Assembly: GCA_014905825.1 (NCBI GenBank)
Contig: JACGCN010000012.1
Span: 1,426,001 to 1,490,000 of the forward strand
Origin: Lyophyllum atratum
Lineage: Eukaryota; Basidiomycota; Agaricomycetes; Agaricales; Lyophyllaceae
Direction: 5' to 3'
Length of the DNA: 64,000 bases
The notes under the pieces were generated by a model. The model searched no databases and had not been told where the DNA came from. It was given only the letters and a program-made list of their open reading frames with translations. Position 1 is the stretch's first letter; each line of letters opens with the position of its first letter. Shown here piece by piece: positions 46,978 to 57,228 of this stretch. A program made the translations under genes and the position numbers.

Positions 46978-47430
46978 ATGGCCACGACAGACGGAACCCC
47001 TCCCCCGCCGCCGCTGGAGCGCATACTGCCATACGTCGTCTCCATCTTCTCAGCAGGCCTATCCTTCGCCTCCGCCCTCGCCCGCTTCTTCACCGTCCTC
47101 CTCTCCTCCTCTCTAAGCTTCTTCTCCCCCCTCCCCATCATCCTCTACCTCCTCGCACCCATCCTCGTCTTCTTCGACATCGTCACGGACGTGTTTTTGC
47201 GGTGGCCGTACCAGATCGCGCTGTACGCGCTCGATGCGTTTTATCCCATTTATGTGTTTTGTGGGGTCGCGTGTATTGTGGGGGTGCTGGTGGGGGTGAC
47301 GGGGAGGGTGGTTGCGTTGTTTTTGGTGGATTTGGTGGCGGTGAGGGAGGAGTTGATGTCCGGGCCTGAGGTGGTGGGGCGGTCGGACCCGAGGAAGAAA
47401 GGGAAGATGGGGAGAAGGAGGAGAGGTTGA
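46978..47430 (+). CDS. Small multi-pass membrane protein, unknown
   Basis: A single exon of 150 codons. After a Pro-rich start (MATTDGTPPPPPLERI) come three long hydrophobic blocks: ILPYVVSIFSAGLSFASA.., LPIILYLLAPILVFFDIV and VFCGVACIVGVLVGVTGRVV. The C-terminus is basic (RSDPRKKGKMGRRRRG). Codon use is GC-rich like its upstream neighbour. Three or four membrane spans with a cytosolic basic tail are likely, suggesting an endomembrane protein. I do not recognise the family. The second in-frame ATG at 46,978 is preferred over 46,945. Confidence 0.6.
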   Translation: MATTDGTPPPPPLERILPYVVSIFSAGLSFASALARFFTVLLSSSLSFFSPLPIILYLLAPILVFFDIVTDVFLRWPYQIALYALDAFYPIYVFCGVACIVGVLVGVTGRVVALFLVDLVAVREELMSGPEVVGRSDPRKKGKMGRRRRG

Positions 47431-49728
47431 TGATTGAGAGTTGGGTATGTGAGTACTTTTTTTGCCGTTTCACTTTGGTTCTGTGATTAAGCGACGTACA
47501 GGAACGGCTTTTCTTGGCTGATAGTGTCTTGTAGAGTATGGACGACCAAGGCGAAGACACGAGGAGGTACGTTGTGGTCTTTGATTTATTCATGTCACTG
47601 TCTGATCTATCTCATCCAGCAGTGCACAATGCATACAGCCATATACAGCGTCATTCTATCACCGGCCTTTTGGCATATATCAGCACCGCTCGTCACGTCC
47701 ATGGTCCGGCACATGGAGCCCCCTCGATCCAGCATTTTATCCGTCAATTGCTGCCTATAAGCTGGAGTACTTTTTCATACCGCGTCAGACGCTTATTCGG
47801 CTCTTTCATTCCCCCAATTTCCAAGCCCACTCGTGTGCTTTAGAACGGGCTGCTCCCCATAGACGTTTGGACCCCTCGTATACCTGTTATCAATGTGATA
47901 TCGACTTGGCTGGAGATAATTGCATGTTCTTTTTGAGGGAGGATGTACTTTGGCGAGTGTCGGCAATTGTGTGGTGCATAGCGAAGGGGTTGAGATTCGT
48001 CAAGATTTCAGATGATATACTGCTGCGTCCTTATTCCATTCATCGTTTGTTAGCGCTGCTCGACGGTGATTCTGCTATTAGGTCCTCTTTCGAAGAACAA
48101 ACGCGAGGAGAAAGGATTCGTAACGCGTTTCGGTTCGTGACGAGCGCATGACCAAAGCTCCCTGCTTCTCTAATTCTATCTATTAACCTCACTCTAGAAG
48201 TTATGGTCGGCGCGCCTCCCTGCATTCGCCTGCCCAACATGGCATTGGCAACGTTCGGATGGGACGCGTCTATATCACATGAGAATCACATGACTTCCTA
48301 ACTTGAATTCGAAGCCCGAGTCGCGTTGGCGCAAACCTCCATTTCACAGCAACGCTAAGGCTTACCCGGAATCATCACTCGTGCCTTCACTTGGAATAGC
48401 GACTCCGTAAGCATTACATCTAGCGTAAGTATGGTTAACATTCTGTACGTTCATCCAGTCATCTTCGGCACCCGCAGCCAACATGCTCTTTGGATCCTGG
48501 TCATCAGGACGAGCTGGGTTGAGCGGCGCGCATATAACTATGTAGGATCGAGCAGTTTATTCTGGTGAGTTGTAATGCATATATAGGGATGGTTTTTGAA
48601 AGCGCTTACCGACTTACGTTTTTTTCGATAAGGTCCTGTCGATACCAATCGACGGAACGGCGCTCGTAGTGACCCCAAAGGAATGATTCTATCTAACCAA
48701 GGATGCTACATGATCAGTATATGGAGACCGGTAGTCGGTGAGGAGCACTACATGCTTACATCTCTCTTCAAGTGTCTTGTTCAATCGTTATCATCCAAGC
48801 ACCTGACGTAGCTCCTGTCGGAGACCTTAATCTTATGTCGCTTTCTGCTCACTTCTTCCCAGCAGTTGTTGAACATCGATCACCCCAGGCCTTTCGCGAC
48901 CTTCCGCAGCGACGACTATGGAAGTCGAGACACTAAAGCGAGAAGTGATCCTTCGAATGTCCGGGCTCTGCAAGTCCTCGAACTTGAAACGCATCCCGAG
49001 TGGATACATTTGCACCCGAGTCACATGGGACACATCAAAATTTCATCAAGACGTGTCCACCATCGTCCACCAAGCAGTCGGCGGGTGCATGCATTTGGGT
49101 TACGCAGATCCAGAAATATTCACAGCGCCTTTTGGGTACCACGCGGCATCGAACAGTATAATTAGTTCGCCTCCTTATGTCTGTACACGTGGAATCAACG
49201 TGGACACATAACGCTTGTCATCGCAACCTCTTCACATAAACAGAACATTTCTCCATGCAACTGTCGGGTTAGCAAGAACCAACCATTTCGCTTTCCAAGT
49301 TTATGAGCATCCTTTTCTAGTGTCGTGAGTATTATTACCGACCCCAACCTTTATCGTGATACTGTTAACATTCATACAGGTCAAAGGATCATCCATATGT
49401 CTATCATGAAGCTTATTTGGCAATTCGAGGTTGAGAGGTCGCCAGAAGGTTCGATCGCCTTTTCTCGACATAGGTCAGTCAATTCTAAGTTCATTCTAGT
49501 TGTCGCTGACGCAATTCTGCAGGTTTCCGAAGAACTCAGCGGCAGCGAAGTGGGTGTGACTATACAGATAGTGAGGCGACCGGCAAACTTGGGGGAGCTC
49601 CTTCAGATTGCCTTGCAGCTTTCGCTCGGCAGGAGTATGCATTAAAAGGCCAGTCGTTTTGAGTCCTCACACCCCCAGCACCTGTTCTCCTTCGACATTC
49701 CCTGTGTTTGTAACTGCCTAAGAGAATC
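47431..49728. other. Gene-poor 2.3 kb stretch
   Basis: Frames at 47,538-47,843, 47,867-48,151, 48,918-49,211 and 49,325-49,645 (all +) are open for 94-106 codons, but I could not tie any to a family. The 48.9-49.6 kb frames might be exons of an unrecognised gene or a relic. Confidence 0.3.
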
Positions 49729-51043
49729 ATGTGTGGCTCTGAATACACCGTTCGTTCTCTGGTATACTCTTCAGCTCGGTTTCCCGCTAACCACCGCGCC
49801 TCTTCACAGGGAAAAGGACCCAATGAAATCACAATTGCGTAAATATAGAGTAGTCTGTCACCATTTTCGCTCTCATACTGAGCAATCCGAAACAGCGTAA
49901 TGGGACCGACAGGCACCGGGAAGTCTTCGGTAAGTACCAAAATGATGCTCTGCGAATCGCTCTTGGAAAACTTTGTCTAGTTCATCAACCTCTTGAGCGG
50001 CGCAAATCTTCAAGTCAGCGGAGAGTTGGAGTCTTGTACGACCTCAGTACAGACGACGAACCCCTTCGAACTTGATGGTCATCGCGTAACCCTCATCGAC
50101 ACGCCAGGGTTCGACGACTCCAGGCTCCGAGACACAGACGTGCTGGCAATGATCGCTGCCCACCTCTCCCTCACGTGGGTGTTTCTTCGTCAATCAATCT
50201 CTTTGTGTAAGTCACGGCGCCTGCAGGTACAAGCATGGCAAGCTGCTCGCTGGTGTTATCTATATGCATCGTATCCTCGATAATCGGATGGGAGGGATCT
50301 CATCACGGAACTTCAAAATGTTCCGAAACCTCTGCGGCGACACATCGTTGAAGAACGTTGCAATCGTCACTACCATGTGGGGGAAGATCGATCTCGACCT
50401 TGGGCAGGCTCGGGAGAGAGAACTCGCGTCGAAGGACATCTTCTTCAAGCCAGTCCTTGACAGGGGCGCGAGGCTCGCTCGTCACGACCACACTCTCGAA
50501 TCTGCCCAAGAAATCCTTCGATCCTTTCTTGACCAGGAACCACAGGCGCTTCAGATTCAGCAGGAACTCGAAGCGGGGATGGATATATCACAGACGTGTG
50601 CAGGCAAAGAGCTGAATCGCGATCTATCGGAACAGATTGCGCAGCATCGCAAGGAGATGCAGGCTCTCATGGAGGAAATGAACGAGGCGAGTCGGCTGAG
50701 AGACGAAGTGACACGCAAGGAGTTGGCCGACGATCGGGCAAAGTTGCAGGAGGAGGTGAAGCGTATCCAAGCCGATGCAAGGAACATGGCCGCCGGTTAC
50801 GCTGAAGCGCTGGCGAAGCTGGAACAGCGGATGAACGACACGGAGACAGCAGCAAAAGCTTCAACCGAGGTGACTGAAATGCGGGACTTGAGGGTGCGTA
50901 GCGAGGACGCCTTCAAGAACTTAAAGAATGCAGTCCCCGACAATGCCGTACTGGAGGCCAAGCTTGGTGGAGCATTTCCGATATTCGGTTTCTGGGGCAA
51001 ATTGGCCGTGATGTTATCGCCATTCTCGTTGTCGTGGAAGTAG
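49729..51043 (+). CDS. AIG1-type GTPase with C-terminal coiled coil
   Basis: Small first exons (MCGSEYTVRSL, 49,729-49,761; then GKGPNEITIA) splice into VMGPTGTGKSSFINLLSG, the P-loop (G1). The switch region has SCTTSVQTTNPFELDGHRVT and LIDTPGFDDSRLRDTDVL (G3 DTPG). A later exon gives YKHGKLLAGVIYMHRILDNR and VAIVTTMWGKIDLDLGQARE, where a TKxD-type G4 would fall (TTMW here). This layout is typical of fungal AIG1/GIMAP-like GTPases. From 50,600 the sequence is a long charged coiled coil (LRDEVTRKELADDRAKLQEE..) with a hydrophobic end (FPIFGFWGKLAVMLSP), so the protein may sit on a membrane. About 370 residues. Role inferred by family only. Confidence 0.8.
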
Positions 51044-51380
51044 TGACTGATAGTCAGTATGGTCGACCGACATTTCTCGTCGCATTCTCGTGTCGGATCA
51101 CGTCATCTAGGTTTAGACATAGCAGAATGCATACAGTTCAGGCTGCTTAGCCAACGCAATAAGCGCAAGGATTCAGGACATTGTGCGTTGAGATCCATAT
51201 CACTTACGCCTAAGGAGGTTTCATGTGATGTTGAGAGCTTCAAACGAGAGGTCTGAGGATTCTGTTCGAGTCCTGACATAGATGACCCATATAGGCAAGC
51301 TAGAATTGATGAAAAAATACAGTTCGAACCTATGAAATAAACGTTACAGATAAGTAAAATGGTACATTTCCTCCTTCTCC
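51044..51380. other. Convergent 3' spacer
   Basis: About 340 bases between the 3' ends of the GTPase (+) and aldehyde dehydrogenase (-) genes. Nothing recognised. Confidence 0.4.
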
Positions 51381-53409
51381 CTAGTGCGCAAGACCATTTC
51401 CATTGGCGAAGGACGATTCGGGTATCTTCACACGGATAGGAGCGGACATAAAAGCCAGCTTGTCCTCCGTGTAAGGTGGGTAGCGGACTTCGAGTGTCGG
51501 TTCGGCTCTATTGCACGAAGATACCTATAAGAATGGAGCATGGGAAGCGCAGGAAAAGAGGCGTACGATTTCGGAACATCGATGCAGGCACGGTCATACT
51601 TGAAGTTCTCATAGCTATACTTGAGGACCTGACGTCCATCTGTAAACGAATCAGCACTTCGGCTGGTGATGGCATAGTTAGGGCTTGACTTACAACCGGA
51701 TTCACCCACACCTCCAAACGGTAGCTCGTTGACTATTCAGTATATCAGCGTGGATTCGAGTGACAGATATGAGGACAGACCTGATAATTGCTGGAAGGTA
51801 TCGTTGAATACAAGATTGCCGCTCATGGTCTCCTCGATGACTGCGCCTTGTTATAAGTGTCGTAGAGAGATTTCGCGAGACTACCTACTGGACTTCTTTG
51901 TTTCAGCGTCTTCCGTGAACACGTACAAGACCAAAGGGTGATCACTGGATGGAAATGGTGAGTAAATAATAGACATATGATCGAAATTCTAACCGAGAGT
52001 TGACAAATTCGATGGCATCGGCTACGCTGTCGACAGAAATCACAGGAAGGATTGGACCGAATATTTCTCTATGGCGATATTTGAGCCAATGAAACAGGAA
52101 GATCGAATTAGAAGCACGTACTCTTCCAGCAGCGAATCACCTTCGGCTACATTCTTCACGATCGTTGGCTCGAAACCGAGTTTCGCATTGGTCTTCCCAC
52201 CGAATACGATTTCTCCCTTGGTTCGATCCAACAGACCTTTCAAGCGTTGTAAGTGTAACTCGGAGACGATCCGGCTTATCGAAGTAGAATTGAGGGCGCC
52301 TTCAGGATAGAAAGTATCGTAAGCCGATTTCAGAGCTGCTATGAATTCCTCTTGCTTTTCCCGGAGTACGAGCACGTAGTCTGGGGCGACGCAGATCTGT
52401 TAAAGGCGCGTTTAGTACATCATGTAGGCTGCGCTGGCTGAGAGATTCTGACTTGGCCGGCGTTGTTGATCTTTCCCCACAGAATGCGTTTCGCTGCAAG
52501 GGCAATATCGAATGTGCCGTCGACGATCACCGGCGACTTCCCACCTAGCTCTAGGGTAAGTGGAGTCAGGTGCTTAGCTGCCGCAGCTGCAATGATCCGA
52601 GCGACACGTCCATTTCCGGTGTAAAAGACTGGAGGGTATCAGTGAAATTTGATGTGTGTGGTTCCTCGACTTACTGTGATCCCCTGCAAGCCGTGAATCA
52701 GACATGAGCGCGCTTTTAAATATGAAAGGGCATACACTGAAGCTCTAGGAGTTTCGTGATCTCTGGAACTGCGCCAAGAACGACCCGATATGCAGATTGA
52801 TCTAGGTACTGCGGTAGTAGTTGTGCAAGGAGCGCGGCATAATTTGCTGCAATTTCAGATGGCTTGATGACGGCGCAACAGCCTGCAGAGATCGCTCCAT
52901 AGAGGGGCTGAAGGGTCAAGATCAGTGGATAGTTCCATGGTCTTGCGGAGTGGTCATGATCATGAGCGAGGTTTTATCACGAAACAAAATGATCATCTTA
53001 CGATATGATCAAGACGGTGCCTTTAGAGCCTCTGTGAATTGTTGGTGACCAAGACTTCTGCCACTCCGGAACCTCGACCGTTTCTGGCTTCGTCCACTCT
53101 TCCAACTTCTCCGCACATGTCATCGCTCTGTCAATTACCACGCCAATCTCTGCGAAGGAAGCTTCCATCTTGGGACGTCCGAGGTCTGCCGCGAGTGATT
53201 CTGCGAAGGCATCCGAGTTTTCCTGCATCATCCGTGCAAGCTGGAGTAGCTGATGTCGGCGCCATGCCAGAGGCCGTGTAACACCTTTTCGGAAAGATTG
53301 ACGAAGAGCAGTTCGGATCTAAGATGCAGAGGTAAGCCATTCAAGATATAAACCACGCCATGTAAAAAGGGTTTGCCTTAGGAATCTCTTCAATGGGAGT
53401 AGTGCTCAT
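51381..53409 (-). CDS. Aldehyde dehydrogenase (class 3 / fatty aldehyde type)
   Basis: The start at 53,409 gives [11 protein letters not shown], joined through an apparent GC-AG intron to [38 protein letters not shown]. Cofactor-binding and catalytic parts follow: [88 protein letters not shown] (catalytic Cys in GQIC), [11 protein letters not shown] and [10 protein letters not shown]. The end reads [16 protein letters not shown] and ..[20 protein letters not shown], with TAG at 51,381. NAD(P)-dependent oxidation of aldehydes to acids, likely fatty or aromatic. About 520 residues. No C-terminal hydrophobic anchor is seen, so probably cytosolic. No lesions seen. Confidence 0.88.
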
Positions 53410-54123
53410 CCTGACGGTCGTAATACTAAGATGACTGGGGAAAGTAGGAGCTCTGATCGAGGTTGCGATCGGGCTTTTATACCTTCGATCGGAGGGTTCG
53501 GGTATATGTTTTACCAGCCATCTATAACGTGGCTGGGGGCGTCATTTGTCACAAGCTCTCACATGCCAAGCTTCTTGAATCTCAGGCTGCCCCAGGAGGG
53601 GCTGCGCTCAGGTGACAACTGGTACCTTGTTCTACTGCCTTTCTGATTGCGCGATGAGATAGGTGTCCTCATCCTTCCGCTTTGTTCCCACTCCGTCCGA
53701 CCGCGCGCTATGAAAGTCCTAAACAAGCTAGGATCTCACCTAGCGGGTCCCACGTACTAACATGGGTTTAAAAATCAATTAGCATGGAGTGGCCTGACCT
53801 GATCAAAAACACTCTCTAGACTTCAAGTTTGGTATCCGGTTTGGATAGATTTATGTCTAGCATAATCTGTGAGGTAAGATGGACTTCGGAGAGTTGTCGT
53901 GAGCAGAGAAGCGGCTTGCGATTACTACGAGCGGTCCGCCCAGGACTTTGAAGTCGAAGTGCCTTGACCTGATCAACCACAGCATGAACTCGGGACTGAA
54001 ATCAGAGAATACTTCGAATTCGTGTTACGTTGGTACATGTGACATAGATGGTTTCCAAATACTATGATGAGTTTCGAACGAGGGAGTCGAAATGAATGTC
54101 TAGTTATCGTCTCCATGTCCTCC
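53410..54123. other. Spacer between ALDH and dynamin-like gene
   Basis: About 710 bases: the ALDH promoter and the dynamin 3' flank. One 71-codon frame is open, without motif. Confidence 0.4.
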
Positions 54124-56955
54124 CTACGACAGCCCGAAAGAGTGGAGCGCCTGCTTAACTTCTTCTAGTCTCTTCTTCCGAGCACTTAACTCCTTCCTCG
54201 TTACCACAACCAGAGGATTCTCTGCAAGATACATGCCACAACGATCAGTTGCATCCGCTGTTCCAAGAGCAAATTTTGTGATCAAGGATGACTGCATGTC
54301 GTCAGCGGTCGCTTTAACGAAAAGGCAGTCGATCAAGGAAGGAACGTTGTCGATGATGCGCTGAAGGGACAAGTTCAGCAGCTGTACAATCCGAAAGTAG
54401 TCGATTATGAGGGAGCGCTAACCTTGTACGCTATCTGAAAGTAGCCTCGAACCTCGGCCATAACATTCATTTCTGATTCGTACTTATCAGGAGGTTTGAG
54501 CCGAGTAAGATCTTCAGCGGTGACGGGATGGCCCAAGACCGCCGACAATGCCGCAAGCACCTCGTCGAGCTTAGTCTCCCTATCCCGTTCAGGATGTTGC
54601 TGTTGCTGTTGCTGTGGCGCCGCAGGCGTGCTAAAAATTCCATTGAACACAACACCATCTAGAGTACGACTTTCAGTTGGGTCGCGAGTTGCCATTTAAA
54701 GATCAGAATTCGTACTCGCTGATTTTGTGACCTGAGCCTCGCCACTCTCCGTTGTTCTACGCTTCTTAGAGGCGGGCTCGCCATCCCTACCAGACCTGGC
54801 AGCCTTGTAGATGGTCAGCCACTTCGCATGCGACTCAGAGAGGTAGTGAGTATTCTGGGTAAAAGGTGTCGTTTCAGCCTTCAGGGTATGCTGAACGATC
54901 GCAGCGCAGATGCCGAAATGCTTCTGAACGATCTCAGATACAAATATCCTGATAATTGCGTGTGAGGACAGCCAAAAAACGTTCTACGAGAGGTGTACTT
55001 ACCGAATACGGCCTTCAAGGTGTTCATAGCGGTAGAAAGTACTCTTGATGCTTTGCTCGAGCATCGTCTCCACTTGCTGACGCACAGCCGCAAAGCATAC
55101 CTCGATGGCGGACTCCCAGCCAGCCTGAAACTGTTCGATTAGGACGGCCTTGGCAGCAAAGGGGACATTATTAGGGAGTTCCCGAGTGATAGACCTAGAC
55201 GACAAGACCTTGACTGAGTGAAACGCAAGACTGTAGAGTGTCGAACATACTGTTGGATATGCTCCTTCATATCGTTTAAGAAGAAAGGCTTGGACTTGGT
55301 CAGAGTGTCGACCTGGATGGATGTACCAGATGATCCCTTTCGCTTCGATGATCCTGCCACAGGTTCTTGATCCACGTAGTCTCGAATGGAGGGTATGAAG
55401 TTTGGTGCGGTATGTCGAATGGCAGTTTTAAGTGCTGCATATGTATCTCGATTTTCACGGATTAACTTGTTGGCCTCGCGTCCGCTGGAGGTGGCTCGAG
55501 TGACGTCATCACAAAATGTGGTGAGAAGTCTCAACATATAGGTCGCTGGATCGCCTTCGATTTCTGCTGGAAGTTCGGCCAACTCGCGAGTACATGTCTC
55601 GAGTTTATTCGCAGCCTCTGCCATGATTCGCGGAAGGCTGAGGAGTATTGTCAGCAGCGATCAAGAAGTTCACGATTTCGAACATAGTCCATACGTATCG
55701 TTGATGATTCCGACAAGGAGCTTGCTCAAGGTTGCAATAAGATGAGTGGTCCCAAACCTATCCTTACGTGGCGATGTAGACCACGGGTGGGTACTTAAGA
55801 AGAACGCTGCCTCTGCAACTCGCGCCTCAGCGGGCGTTATATCGGCCTTCCGTTGTTCGTCGTCTGGTTGACGAGTACAATAATATCCGTGGACTAGGGG
55901 GTGGCGACGGCCTTCGATAATGTCCAGCCAGATATCGCGAGCTTTGGTAGATCCCGACGTCAGCATATCAGGTTTTGTCATGACACCTGGGTTATCGGTC
56001 AGCCACTATTCTGGAGAAATGAAGGTCGATCTACCAATCGTTCGGCGACCGTTCGGATCTTCCTGACGCGCAAGTCGGAGGGCCTTCTGATTTTCAATGT
56101 CGTCTAAAGAAATGGTCGATGAACGTGGGGATGACACTGTCGATACACGTACTCACCAGTCATAGGTAAGGCGACAAGGATAAGGCAGTTTCCTTTGATG
56201 TGGGATACAACCATATCTTCGACCAACTTGATCGTTTTTGGCTCAGCATTCTGGATCAAGCCTAGGAGAATCACTGTTAGCCACACGCAATCACATGAAG
56301 CGCTGCCTTCGAACCAGGAAGATCAATGAAAGACAGGTCAGTGAGTTCAGGACCTTCGAGATCGATACAAATCGTGTCCCGAGAAAAGTCTAGAGATTGC
56401 TTCGACACGAACGGCTGCTTAGTGAGACTTTCTGCAGGTGCTCGGAGAATATTCGAAGGATCCAGATGAGGGTTCAGAACCGCTACCTGGGCGCGACGAA
56501 GGGCTAGTTCCACGTTCTTCTTGTCTGTAATCACGTGCCCAAAAGCGGCCTCCGTGACATTCTCCAAAACATTTCCTGAAGCGTCGAACTCGCGGCGAAT
56601 AGATATTTGACATGCCCAGCTGCGGGTTGACGAAGAGAGTCGGCATTCCATAGGACAACGCGTACATGTTCCAGCATCGCGAGGTACGGTGATCTGGAAC
56701 GAACCGATTTTAGAATTTCTCTTCAAAACCATATAATCCTTTTGCTTACTCCTGAAATGGCTTCTACAACACTCGACTTTCCTAAATGCAGACGCCATGA
56801 GTCCCAGGCGCAATAGAAGAAAGAAAGTGGACAAACCAGCGCTCTGATTTCCGATGACGGTTATCCTAGGAAGGTCAAGCTCGCCTTGGGACCTGGGGAA
56901 AGAAGGGATGAAGAACGTGCCGACAGTAGAGAGTACGTATGAGCTACTTACCCAG
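54124..56955 (-). pseudogene. Dynamin-like GTPase, 5' end cut off by retrotransposon
   Basis: From 56,955 leftward, four exon bases (CTGG) and a GTAAGT intron lead into SQGELDLPRITVIGNQSAG, then after a splice KSSVVEAISG (G1). VPRDAGTCTRCPMECRL, DLSFIDLPG (G3) and VMTKPDML (G4, with TKPD) follow. The middle and stalk regions contain FFLNDMKEHIQQ, ELPNNVPFAAKAVLIEQFQ, ESHAKWLTIYKAARSG, DKYESEMNVMAEVRGYFQIAYK and IDNVPSLIDCLFVK. The GED-like end is RKKRLEEVKQALHSFGLS. This is a fungal dynamin-related (Drp/Mx-like) membrane-remodelling GTPase. The start codon and first exon(s) lie beyond the retroelement, right of the window, so no normal transcript is expected. An in-frame TAA at 54,696-54,698 directly precedes an ATG; it is either spliced out by an intron with a weak GTCACA donor or a second lesion. 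A poly-Gln run (PQQQQQQ) lies just after. Confidence 0.85.
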
Positions 56956-57184
56956 TGGAGACGGCAGATCTGGCCGGCAGAGACACGCGTGGAGGAAGCC
57001 AAAAAGGGATGATGATTCGGTGAGCTGTCGCCTGCTGCCTCTCCCCGGTGCACTGCCACTACCGGCAGTGCCCGCTATCTAGTCTAATCTAGTCTAATCT
57101 AGTCTAATCCCTATCTAATGTGCTGTCTAATCTAATCCAGTCCGTTATCTACACGACCCTGATCGGTCAGGGCGCACGGTTACA
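56956..57184 (-). repeat. 3' LTR (229 bp, TG..CA)
   Basis: On the plus strand it starts TGGAGACGGCAG and ends CGGTTACA. The first 167 bases are repeated exactly at 63,834-64,000. It contains three 10-bp repeats (AGTCTAATCT, 57,081-57,110), an 8-bp perfect stem GCACTGCC/GGCAGTGC (57,050-57,071) and a smaller CCCTGA/TCAGGG stem. The right boundary is inferred from the TG dinucleotide and the adjacent G-rich tract. Confidence 0.85.
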
Positions 57185-57188
57185 TGTG

Positions 57189-57196
57189 CCCACCCC
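57189..57196 (-). other. Candidate polypurine tract
   Basis: GGGGTGGG on the minus strand, five bases before the 3' LTR. It is short and contains one T, so it is a weak candidate. Confidence 0.4.
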
Positions 57197-57228
57197 GAGT
57201 AAAGCAACGTCCTCGTTGCGCTCGCCCT

